Of a stretch of DNA of 12,414 nt, positions 1 through 6,680 are shown piece by piece. The stretch lies in assembly GCA_964469735.1 (NCBI GenBank), contig CAYXYS010000015.1, positions 1-12,414 on the forward strand, written 5' to 3'. The stretch comes from JACOYH01 sp964469735. Lineage in GTDB: Bacteria; Patescibacteriota; Minisyncoccia; Minisyncoccales; MHMH01. The notes under the pieces are model-generated. The model worked only from the letters and a program-made list of their open reading frames with translations, was not told the origin of the DNA and made no database searches. Position 1 is the first letter of the stretch; each line of letters opens with the position of its first letter. The translations under genes and the position numbers were made by a program.

Positions 1-699
1 CATCATTCCTTCCCTGAGCCTTTTAAGAAGCCGTTTATGTATTAGGTTTTTAAGTTTTGCCGCCGGTTTTTTAATTCCCAAGAACAATACGGGGTAGGGG
101 ATTGGCTCTTTTTTTATGGGTGGAATTGGACGTTTTGTTTCCAGCACTATTTCTATGGCCCTTATCAATCTTCGCTTATTTTTACTTTCTATTGTTTTAG
201 CTCTTTGCGGGTCCATTTTTTTTAGCCTGTTAAATAGCTCTTCAGGGGTTTTCCTTTCCAATTTTTTCCTGAGAGCCCAGTTTGGGGCCACTTCGGGAAT
301 AACTATTCCATCTACTACAGCATAAATATAGAAGGCGGTGCCGCCGCAGATGATGGGAACCTTCCCTTTTTTAAATATTTTATTTACGGCTAATTTAGCT
401 AATTTTCCGTATTGAACAACGGTAAATTTTCTTTTTGGGGAGGCCACATCTATGCAGTAATGAGGAATACCTTTATGTGTAAAGATGGCTTCATCTTTTG
501 CCTGCCCCGTACTAAAATTCGAAGAATTTTTAGTATCGGGGGTTATTTTTCCCGTTCCTATGTCCATCTCTTTGTAAACTTGTCTGGAATCAGCGGAAAT
601 AATCTCTCCGTTAAATTTTTTAGCGATCTTTACGGCCAAGTCGCTTTTGCCGGAAGCCGTTGGGCCCAATATGACTATGATTTTCTCATTGGCGTCCAT
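1..699 (-). CDS. miaA: tRNA dimethylallyltransferase MiaA (partial, C-terminus beyond window)
   Basis: MiaA transfers a dimethylallyl group to N6 of A37 in tRNAs that read UNN codons, making i6A. The minus-strand frame is open from the ATG at 699 to the window edge, giving 233 residues of a family usually near 300, so about the last fifth is missing. Seen in the translation: P-loop GPTASGKS at residues 12-19, the DSRQVY motif at 37-42, a PIICGGTAFYIY segment matching the family's GGTGLY motif (with A-F in place of G-L), and DPQRA followed by NKRRLIRAIEI, the typical tRNA-binding region. The start overlaps the 3' end of miaB by 14 bp with no clear Shine-Dalgarno, so translation is probably coupled to miaB. 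Its product is the substrate for MiaB, so the pair forms one pathway in one operon. Identification is firm. Confidence 0.93.
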   Translation of the reverse strand, partial: MDANEKIIVILGPTASGKSDLAVKIAKKFNGEIISADSRQVYKEMDIGTGKITPDTKNSSNFSTGQAKDEAIFTHKGIPHYCIDVASPKRKFTVVQYGKLAKLAVNKIFKKGKVPIICGGTAFYIYAVVDGIVIPEVAPNWALRKKLERKTPEELFNRLKKMDPQRAKTIESKNKRRLIRAIEIVLETKRPIPPIKKEPIPYPVLFLGIKKPAAKLKNLIHKRLLKRLREGMM

Positions 700-1702
700 G
701 GTTTTCGATGATTTTCATTAATATTTTTTCCCGGCGCTTTTTTTCGGCTATCGGAATATTATCTTCCAGTTTTGAGGCTGCCGTACCGGGTCTCGGAGAA
801 TATTTGTTGATGTAAGCAAGATTGAATTTTATTTCCTTAAATAATTTTACGGTGTTTTGAAATTGCTCTTCAGTTTCGCCCGGAAATCCGACAATGACGT
901 CGGTAGTTAAGTTAACCAGCGGTATTTTTTTTCTGATTTTTTTAACTAATGTTACGTAATCTGCCGCCGTATACGGCCTGTTCATTTTTTTTAAAATATC
1001 ATCATCTCCCGACTGAAGAGGCAAACCGATGTATTTGGAAATCTTTTCAGATTTTGCAATGGTGTCGATAAGCTCCTCTGTGAAGTTAGTTGGATGAGGA
1101 GAGGTAAATCTTATTTTAAACTCTCCCGGAAGCCTTGCTGTTTCTGCCAATAGTTTTGGAAAATCCATCGAAGAATCGGCGGGAGAACGGTAATCGTTGA
1201 CGTTTTGGCCCAGAAGCCATAATTCTTTAAACCCATCTTGAGCTGCTCTTCGGGCTTCTTCAATAATCTGTTTGTGGCTTCTGCATTTCAATTTGCCTCT
1301 AGTGAAAGGCACGATGCAGTAGGAGCAAAAATTGTTGCATCCGTTGGATATGGGTATGTAGGCTGCTAAGCCCTTCCTTTTTTTAGGAATTATGTCGACG
1401 TAATCGTTTTCCCAAATATCGTCGAACATTTTTTTAAATCTTACCTTATCTTTTTTGGTTATGCAGCCGGTTAAAACCGTTTTAAATTGGGGATTCTTTT
1501 CCTTTATTTTCCGGAATTTTTGGGAAAGTCCGTAAATTCTGTCCACTGCCGGCTGCCTGACAGAACACATATTTACCACCACTAAATCAGCCTTTTCCAC
1601 TTGAGGGGCGGCCTCGTATCCTTTCTCTTCCAGCAGGCTTGCGATTCTTTCACTGTCGGCTTTATTCATCTGGCATCCATATGTAACAATGGAATAATTC
1701 AT
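686..1702 (-). CDS. miaB: tRNA-2-methylthio-N6-dimethylallyladenosine synthase MiaB, compact form lacking TRAM
   Basis: Radical-SAM methylthiotransferase that converts i6A37 to ms2i6A37. The N-terminal MTTase domain has its three cluster cysteines at C10 (YGCQMN), C46 and C80. The radical-SAM CX3CX2C cluster is C122, C126, C129 in GCNNFCSYC. Downstream motifs include WLLGQNVN, LPLQSGDD and VGFPGETEEQF. At 338 aa it is about 100 residues shorter than common MiaB. The linker from C80 to the radical-SAM cysteines is short, and the protein stops after SPRPGTAASKLED plus a basic helix, with no TRAM RNA-binding domain. Reading past the TGA stop gives no TRAM-like sequence, so this is not recoding. 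It could belong to another methylthiotransferase subfamily (MtaB/YqeV), but the first-cysteine motif and the overlap with miaA favour MiaB. The promoter lies directly upstream; there is no Shine-Dalgarno. Confidence 0.9.
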   Translation of the reverse strand: MNYSIVTYGCQMNKADSERIASLLEEKGYEAAPQVEKADLVVVNMCSVRQPAVDRIYGLSQKFRKIKEKNPQFKTVLTGCITKKDKVRFKKMFDDIWENDYVDIIPKKRKGLAAYIPISNGCNNFCSYCIVPFTRGKLKCRSHKQIIEEARRAAQDGFKELWLLGQNVNDYRSPADSSMDFPKLLAETARLPGEFKIRFTSPHPTNFTEELIDTIAKSEKISKYIGLPLQSGDDDILKKMNRPYTAADYVTLVKKIRKKIPLVNLTTDVIVGFPGETEEQFQNTVKLFKEIKFNLAYINKYSPRPGTAASKLEDNIPIAEKKRREKILMKIIENHGRQ

Positions 1703-1709
1703 ACGGGTT

Positions 1710-1737
1710 ATTTTACCAGAATTTGAAGTTAATTCAA
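1710..1737 (-). promoter_or_regulatory. miaB-miaA promoter, leaderless type
   Basis: On the minus strand, TTGAAT (1737-1732), a 16-bp spacer and TAAAAT (1715-1710) with TGG directly before it (extended -10). Only 7 nt separate the -10 box from the miaB ATG, so a normal start point would fall at or within 1-2 nt of the ATG. There is no room for a Shine-Dalgarno. The promoter begins one base beyond the terminator of the upstream gene. Confidence 0.65.
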
Positions 1738-1738
1738 C

Positions 1739-1768
1739 CTAAAAGCTCCGCGTTAGCGGAGCTTTTAG
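1739..1768 (-). terminator. Terminator of the DUF5667-type gene
   Basis: Perfect 13-bp inverted repeat CTAAAAGCTCCGC / GCGGAGCTTTTAG with a 4-nt loop, starting 10 nt after the stop codon at 1779. The TTTT tract forms the distal part of the 3' arm. It insulates the miaB promoter from transcription of the gene to its right. Confidence 0.85.
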
Positions 1769-1778
1769 GGCGCTTTTA

Positions 1779-2993
1779 TTATTGCTGGTGGGCTGCTTGT
1801 TTCGTTGGCTGCATTTGCTGCTGTTTTGCGGCTCCCGTTTTGTCTTGATCTGCTTCGTTAGAATCGGTTTCGTTCAACGACTGGCCCGGCAGAAGTTTTT
1901 TAAGAGGCTCAATAACGTTTTTTTGGATTATATCTCCAGCCTCGTCAAAGTTTATCTTTTGCTTTTGCGCCCCTTCTTTTTCTTCCTCTCTGGTTCTGTC
2001 TTGGGGGGCGTCTTCAGGAGAATTGCCTTCCTCTAATCTTTTTCTTTTTAAAGATTCTGTTCTAATCATTTCTCTTTCCATAATTTCCGTTTTGGCTCTT
2101 TCCAGGGTATTTGTCACGTCTTGGTTATTGGTAACTCTTTCTTTAAGATTTTCCAGAATTTCCAGATGCTTTTCTTTATCGCCGGAGATCGTTTCGGCGT
2201 AGGTTTTGAATTTTTCCCTCGCTTCTGGGGTTATGCTTTCAATTGTTGTTCCGAGCCTATTGAGGGTGTTGTTTATAGCCCCTCTGATTGCCTCCCTGGC
2301 TTCTTCGGGAACCTTCTCCTCCAATTTTTCTAGAATCTCTATGTTCTTAAATTCCTTAAATTCGCTGCCCTTAACCTCTTGGAGGTTCTTTTCCAGCCTT
2401 TCTTTCATTTGTTCGGGATTTTTTTCAAGATTGCTTATTACTTCTCCGAATTTCTCCAAATGTTTTTCTCTGGCCTCCCTTATGTTTTCGAAAATCTCCT
2501 CCGGGACTTGCTCTTCTAGCTTTTGAAGAATTCGCTGGTGCAGGGTTTGCTGCTGGATGAATTTATCCAGGAATAACCCGACTCGTTCGTTTTCCTCGGC
2601 TCTTTCTCGAATTTTCTCGGTTGCCTCTTTGGCTACCCGGATTTCTTCTTGATAATTCTTGATGCCTTTTCGCACGGCTTCGTTTCCTTTTCCAAGCTCT
2701 ATCATTTTTTGCACTTCCACCAGTTTTTCGTTGGCGAACCTTTCTTTTAATTCCGCTTTCCTTATAGGATTAAAAGTAAAGGTTGACTGGATGGCTCTGC
2801 CCCAATTTTTCAAAAAATAAAAGGGGCTGTCGGGGAGCAATGTGGGCTCCTCTATGCCCAGGTCTTCCGGAAGAACCTCTTCGTCGAGAGTAACCTCTTC
2901 GGTGTCTGCAGCGCTTGATTCTTCTTGAGCCGAAATTGCCAATCCGGAAAACAAAAATGTGACAGAAAGCACTATAATTGCTAAATTTTTCAT
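1779..2993 (-). CDS. Secreted coiled-coil protein with DUF5667-like domain and three internal repeats
   Basis: 404 aa. Residues 1-22 form a signal peptide (K3, hydrophobic core, cleavage likely after AISA), so the protein is exported. An acidic linker (23-50) leads to LLPDSPFYFLKNW (52-64) and a helical stretch to about residue 130 (NPIRKAELKERFANEKLVE, then NEAVRKGIKNYQEEI). This is the pattern of the DUF5667 family, common in Patescibacteria and of unknown function. Residues 130-310 are charged helix with a repeated unit: ILQKLEEQVPEE (155-166), ILEKLEEKVPEE (220-231) and ILENLKERVTNN (279-290), spaced 65 and 59 residues. The C-terminal third is low-complexity and rich in K, E and Q, ending in Q-rich sequence. 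No enzyme motif is visible. A cell-surface structural or envelope-associated role is inference. It stands alone between a hairpin on each side. Confidence 0.75.
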   Translation of the reverse strand: MKNLAIIVLSVTFLFSGLAISAQEESSAADTEEVTLDEEVLPEDLGIEEPTLLPDSPFYFLKNWGRAIQSTFTFNPIRKAELKERFANEKLVEVQKMIELGKGNEAVRKGIKNYQEEIRVAKEATEKIRERAEENERVGLFLDKFIQQQTLHQRILQKLEEQVPEEIFENIREAREKHLEKFGEVISNLEKNPEQMKERLEKNLQEVKGSEFKEFKNIEILEKLEEKVPEEAREAIRGAINNTLNRLGTTIESITPEAREKFKTYAETISGDKEKHLEILENLKERVTNNQDVTNTLERAKTEIMEREMIRTESLKRKRLEEGNSPEDAPQDRTREEEKEGAQKQKINFDEAGDIIQKNVIEPLKKLLPGQSLNETDSNEADQDKTGAAKQQQMQPTKQAAHQQ

Positions 2994-3012
2994 GCGGTTG
3001 TTTATTTAATGC

Positions 3013-3041
3013 TTATTATTTATCGACCTTTATCCTGTTAA
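3013..3041 (-). promoter_or_regulatory. Possible promoter of the DUF5667-type gene
   Basis: TTAACA (3041-3036), 17-bp spacer, TAATAA (3018-3013) on the minus strand. The -35 matches 5 of 6 consensus positions; the -10 is weak. The -35 lies in the outer arm of the neighbouring inverted repeat. The leader would be about 12 nt with no Shine-Dalgarno. Weak call. Confidence 0.25.
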
Positions 3042-3083
3042 ATACCGCTTTGCGGTAATTTTTTAATAATATTATTTAACAGG
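3034..3083 (-). terminator. Nested inverted repeat, probable terminator after the 532-aa gene
   Basis: Outer arms CCTGTTAAAT (3034-3043) and ATTTAACAGG (3074-3083) are perfect 10-bp complements. Inside sits a hairpin TACCGC-TTT-GCGGTA (3043-3057) next to a run of six T (3059-3064), and a 12-bp palindrome AATAATATTATT (3065-3076). The structure starts 6 nt after the stop at 3089. Stem with A/T tracts on both sides suggests a terminator able to work in either direction. The outer arms are more than a terminator needs. Confidence 0.6.
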
Positions 3084-3088
3084 GGGAA

Positions 3089-4687
3089 TTAATGTATTTT
3101 TTCTTTCTTCTCTTTTAAGAACGACCTCCATTGTTCCAGAAATTCCACAAACATTTGAAACGGCATATCTAAAAGAGAGTTAAATAAGACGGCCATGGCG
3201 TTATATCTGGCCCATTGGCTGGAAAGCCATTTCCCAACTTGTATAACGGGCAAGGAGAAGAGGTCGAAAAGGGTCCTCAGGAAAGTATCTTTCTCTTTTT
3301 CTACGACTAATTCTTTGGCTCTTTTCCTTATTTTAACGCCGGCAAAGGAAATTAGTGAGACAAACATAATGAAAATGGCTATTGAAACTATGCTGAAGTT
3401 AAGCTTGCTTAGAGCCCAAAATATGAATCCGAAGGTAGCGGCAAAACTGAGAAAATAAAGAAAGCCGAATGAAAGATTGTAAGCAATGCTTCTTTCCTTG
3501 GTCGGCCGTATTTCATAAATGCCGTTTTTTTCTCTTCCGTAGGTTATTTTAATAACCTCCATTACCACAAGCTCTTCGTTTCTCTTTGAGGGGGGATGAA
3601 TGCTTAAAACCAAAAAGAACATCAAAATTGGGGGGATGAGAATATTCAAGCCGATGGTAAAATAACTATATTGGTCGGTTAAATATTTATCAAAAGGAAC
3701 CTCTACGGCAAGCGCTAGCAGCATTTTCGTTAAAAATATGGATAAAGTGCTATAGACAGCCGCCCTTTTTATTCTGGTTTTAACCTTATTGAGCCTGCGG
3801 CCGTAAGCCTCCCTTATCTTATTTTCCAAAACATCGGGATTCTCAAGATATTCTGGGGCTTTTTCGGGATTTTCTCCAATGATATCTCCCAATATTAAGT
3901 AGGGGGTGTCTTTCCTTTCGCAGATTTCATAGAATTTATCCGCTAAAGGATGGTTGAGGCTCTTTTCTATCTTGTCCCAAAGCGAGTAAATACTGCCGGC
4001 CACTTTTTTTATCTCTTCTTCGGGCAGTTTGGTCCATTGGGGATACCATTTTTTAAGGAGGTTGTAGCTTATCAACGGAGGGTCCAGCTTGAAAAGGGCC
4101 CTTTGTACTGCAATATATATTTGAGTGTTTTTTTCTTCTTCGGAAATTATTTTTCCGTTTTCTTTCAACTGGATTTTACTTTTCATTTGTTCCAGCATAA
4201 ATTCCATCAGGGCTTCTTCTTTGACCGGAGGGGCGAGGATTTCTTCCATTTCGCAGGCTGCGATAGCCAGAATCCAGTCGTAAAGGCGCATTTTTATTCT
4301 TTCTTTTTTAGGGGGTTCGGCAGCGTTTTCCGCAATAAAGACGTACTTGTCTATCATTTTCTGGACATCGGAGATTTTCTCCTCGGGAATAGAGTTATTA
4401 GGGAAGTGGCCTCCGCGAATAAGCTCTTGGATCAATGGTTCGGCGATATCTTGGCCGTTTTTTTTCATAAAGAACCTTCTTTTCAGGACCCTCTCTATAG
4501 CCGTTCTTCTTAAGAGATGCTCTTCTCTCCAGTCGATTACTTCCCTGGCTTTTTCATAAAAAGAAGCCACCCGGCTGGCGACTTCGTCAACAGAAATAGT
4601 GGCGCCTTCCGCTCTCAATTGAAGGGATTGGTGCCAATATTGATATTTACTTAAAAGTCTCTTGGTTGATTCGAGTGGTTCGGGCAT
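3089..4687 (-). CDS. Conserved-looking membrane protein of unknown function, four predicted helices
   Basis: 532 aa; I do not recognise the family. Residues 1-305 are soluble and mostly helical, charged, with Trp-containing segments (WHQSLQLRAEG near 18, YDWILAIAACEMEEI 136-150, KKWYPQWTKLPEEE 212-225). Four hydrophobic segments follow at about 309-328, 342-364, 401-426 and 430-452, with a soluble loop at 365-400. The C-terminal 80 residues are amphipathic helix (DLFSLPVIQVGKWL, then LFNSLLDMPFQMFVEFLEQW) ending in a Lys-rich tail. No signal peptide and no catalytic signature are visible. The ATG lies 4 nt after the thrS stop with no Shine-Dalgarno, so expression probably depends on readthrough and re-initiation from thrS. 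The tight linkage suggests co-transcription, not necessarily shared function. Confidence 0.75.
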   Translation of the reverse strand: MPEPLESTKRLLSKYQYWHQSLQLRAEGATISVDEVASRVASFYEKAREVIDWREEHLLRRTAIERVLKRRFFMKKNGQDIAEPLIQELIRGGHFPNNSIPEEKISDVQKMIDKYVFIAENAAEPPKKERIKMRLYDWILAIAACEMEEILAPPVKEEALMEFMLEQMKSKIQLKENGKIISEEEKNTQIYIAVQRALFKLDPPLISYNLLKKWYPQWTKLPEEEIKKVAGSIYSLWDKIEKSLNHPLADKFYEICERKDTPYLILGDIIGENPEKAPEYLENPDVLENKIREAYGRRLNKVKTRIKRAAVYSTLSIFLTKMLLALAVEVPFDKYLTDQYSYFTIGLNILIPPILMFFLVLSIHPPSKRNEELVVMEVIKITYGREKNGIYEIRPTKERSIAYNLSFGFLYFLSFAATFGFIFWALSKLNFSIVSIAIFIMFVSLISFAGVKIRKRAKELVVEKEKDTFLRTLFDLFSLPVIQVGKWLSSQWARYNAMAVLFNSLLDMPFQMFVEFLEQWRSFLKEKKEKIH

Positions 4688-4691
4688 AGTT

Positions 4692-6431
4692 TTATAATTT
4701 ATTTTTCAGTTCAATCGAAGCGTCTTTCAGGAATTTTTCCAGCTTTACCGCTCCCGTGTTTCCCTCTCCTCTCTTCCTCACTCCGACAGTTGCATTTTTT
4801 ATTTCCTCGTCTCCGATAATCAGGATGTAGGGTATTTTTTGAATTTCTCCCTCTCTGATTTTTCTTCCCATAGTTTCGTTTTCGTCTTTAACTTTTACTC
4901 GAAAACCGGCCGCCTCAAGCTTTTCGACAGTTTGCCGAGCGTATTTTCGATGCCCCTCTCCTATGGGAACGACCCAGATTTGTTCCGGGGATAACCATAG
5001 GGGTAAAGCTCCCGCGTAATGTTCCAGAAGTATGCCGATAAATCTTTCGATTGAGCCCAATAAGGCTCGATGAATCATAATCGGCTGTTGTTTTTTTCCT
5101 TTTTGGTCGATATACGTTACTTTCATTCTTTCGGGAATGTTAAAATCCACTTGCAGGGTGGTGCATTGCCAGGCCCTTCCCAAAGAGTCTTTTATTTTAA
5201 TGTCTATTTTGGGGCCGTAGAAAACTCCTTCGCCCGGGTCTATTTGGTATTTAAGGCCTACTTTTTCCAAGGCGTATTTAAGAGAGCTGGTTGCCTTTTT
5301 CCAGTTTCCGGGAGTCCCTACGTATTTTTCCGGTCTGGTTGAGAGATAAACGTCGTAGTCTTTAAAACCGAATTCTTTAAGTATCTTCAGGCCCAGTTTA
5401 AGGATTAAAACAAGTTCTTCCGACAGCTGGTCAGGAGTGCAGAAGATATGGGCGTCGTCTTGGGTAAAGCCCCTAACTCTGGTTAATCCGTGCAAAACTC
5501 CAGATTTCTCAAATCGGTAAACTGTTCCCAATTCAAAATACCTTAAGGGCAGGTCGTTATAGGATCTGAGCTGCGTTTGATAAATGAGAATATGTCCGGG
5601 GCAGTTCATCGGTTTTACCAGATAATCTTCGCCTTCCAGCCTCATTGGAGGAAAAAGGTTTTCCCGATAAAAGTTCCAATGCCCGGTGGTTTTCCAAAGG
5701 GACAGATGGGCCACGTGCGGCGTGGCTACTATTTGATAGCCGTTTTTCAGTTGTTCTTCTACTAAATAGCTTTCGATGATTTTTCTTAATATCGCCCCTT
5801 TGGGATGCCAAAGGGGGAGGCCGGCTCCAAATTTTTCGTCTATATGAAAAATATCCAGCTTCTGGCCAAGCAGCCGGTGGTCTCTTTTTTCCGCTTCCGC
5901 CTGCAGCCGCAAATACTCATCAAGCTCTTTTTTATCGGAGAAGGCGATTCCGTATATTCTTTGGAGCATTTTATTTTTTTCGTCACCCCTCCAATAGGCC
6001 CCGGCAATTTTTGTTAGCTTAAAAGCGTCAATAATTTCTTTGGCTTGCCCTGAACATAGTTGAAGAGTTGATTTTATGTGGGGTCCGGCACAAAGATCGG
6101 TAAAACCGCCGCTTTCATATACGGTAACCTTATCGCCTTTTATTTCCTTAATTAGCTCTAGCTTATACGGCTGGTTCTTAAAGATTTTTCTAGCTTCCTC
6201 CTTGGATACCGATTTTTTCTCGAATTTTATTCCTTGTCTTATAATCTCCTTCATTTTTTTTTCTATCTTGGGCAAGTCCTGGGGAGAAAGGGATTTTTTT
6301 AGGTCAAAATCGTAGTAAAAACCGTTTTCTATGGCCGGTCCAATGCCAAACTTGGCCTCTGGGAATAAATCCTGGACTGCATGGGCCATAACATGAGAAA
6401 GGGAGTGTCTGATTGTCTCTATTTTCATCAT
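4692..6431 (-). CDS. thrS: Threonyl-tRNA synthetase lacking the TGS domain
   Basis: Charges tRNA-Thr with threonine. The 579-aa protein starts directly in the editing domain: HxxxH at H9/H13 (HSLSH) and C114/H118 in DLCAGPH, so removal of mis-charged Ser-tRNA-Thr is probably retained. The class II catalytic core carries the zinc ligands C277 (PMNCPGH), H328 (TQDDAHIF) and H454 (MIHRA), motif 2 around RYFELGTVYRFE (298-309) and motif 3 around HRALLGSIERFIGILLEH. The anticodon-binding domain occupies about 483-575. The usual N-terminal TGS domain of about 60 residues is absent. The start could be the ATG at 6431 or the next one at 6428. The -10 box upstream places the start point at the second, giving MKIETIRHS. 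Absence of TGS is therefore unlikely to be an artefact of the nearby gap. Confidence 0.96.
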   Translation of the reverse strand: MMKIETIRHSLSHVMAHAVQDLFPEAKFGIGPAIENGFYYDFDLKKSLSPQDLPKIEKKMKEIIRQGIKFEKKSVSKEEARKIFKNQPYKLELIKEIKGDKVTVYESGGFTDLCAGPHIKSTLQLCSGQAKEIIDAFKLTKIAGAYWRGDEKNKMLQRIYGIAFSDKKELDEYLRLQAEAEKRDHRLLGQKLDIFHIDEKFGAGLPLWHPKGAILRKIIESYLVEEQLKNGYQIVATPHVAHLSLWKTTGHWNFYRENLFPPMRLEGEDYLVKPMNCPGHILIYQTQLRSYNDLPLRYFELGTVYRFEKSGVLHGLTRVRGFTQDDAHIFCTPDQLSEELVLILKLGLKILKEFGFKDYDVYLSTRPEKYVGTPGNWKKATSSLKYALEKVGLKYQIDPGEGVFYGPKIDIKIKDSLGRAWQCTTLQVDFNIPERMKVTYIDQKGKKQQPIMIHRALLGSIERFIGILLEHYAGALPLWLSPEQIWVVPIGEGHRKYARQTVEKLEAAGFRVKVKDENETMGRKIREGEIQKIPYILIIGDEEIKNATVGVRKRGEGNTGAVKLEKFLKDASIELKNKL

Positions 6432-6435
6432 TTTT

Positions 6436-6443
6436 ATCTTACC
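6436..6443 (-). promoter_or_regulatory. thrS extended -10 element, leaderless type
   Basis: Minus-strand TGG immediately before TAAGAT (6441-6436). The expected start point 7 nt further falls on the second of two adjacent ATG codons (6428). A -35 box would lie inside the N gap and cannot be seen. Same TGG plus TAA-AT arrangement as upstream of miaB. Confidence 0.5.
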
Positions 6444-6452
6444 AAAAAGGGG

Positions 6453-6552
6453 NNNNNNNNNNNNNNNNNNNNNNNNNNNNNNNNNNNNNNNNNNNNNNNN
6501 NNNNNNNNNNNNNNNNNNNNNNNNNNNNNNNNNNNNNNNNNNNNNNNNNNNN
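6453..6552. other. Assembly gap, 100 N
   Basis: Exactly 100 undetermined bases, the conventional filler for a scaffold gap of unknown size. Gene order and distance between thrS and dnaE are not proven. The 77 bases between the gap and the dnaE terminator (6553-6629) show no gene. Confidence 0.98.
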
Positions 6553-6629
6553 AAACCTTTTTCATCTAAACTTGGGTAATAAAATTAAAGAAATTATTAT
6601 CGTTTGGCATCTTCTACCCCCAACCAAGA

Positions 6630-6656
6630 AAATACACGGGTTTCACCCGTGTATTT
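6630..6656 (-). terminator. dnaE terminator
   Basis: Perfect 12-bp inverted repeat AAATACACGGGT / ACCCGTGTATTT with a 3-nt loop, 24 nt after the dnaE stop. On the minus strand it is followed by TTTTCTT when the last stem bases are counted. Confidence 0.85.
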
Positions 6657-6680
6657 AATTTGTGCATTTATTCGGCTTTA

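Noticed and set aside
686..700. TGA at the end of miaB as a recoded sense codon (UGA-Gly code of some CPR groups)
   Set aside because: Reading through gives no TRAM-like sequence and hits a stop soon after; the miaA start overlaps normally.
116..711. Plus-strand open frames opposite miaA (116-325 and 412-711)
   Set aside because: They are antisense to a clear miaA frame with conserved motifs; their products are phenylalanine- and leucine-rich without domains.
3950..4513. 187-aa plus-strand open frame opposite the 532-aa membrane protein gene
   Set aside because: Phe-rich composition typical of antisense reading of A-rich coding sequence; no start signal; the minus-strand frame is longer, ends at terminator-like structure and follows thrS directly.
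5557..5811. 84-aa minus-strand open frame within thrS in another frame
   Set aside because: Lies wholly inside a well-supported thrS frame and has no recognisable features.
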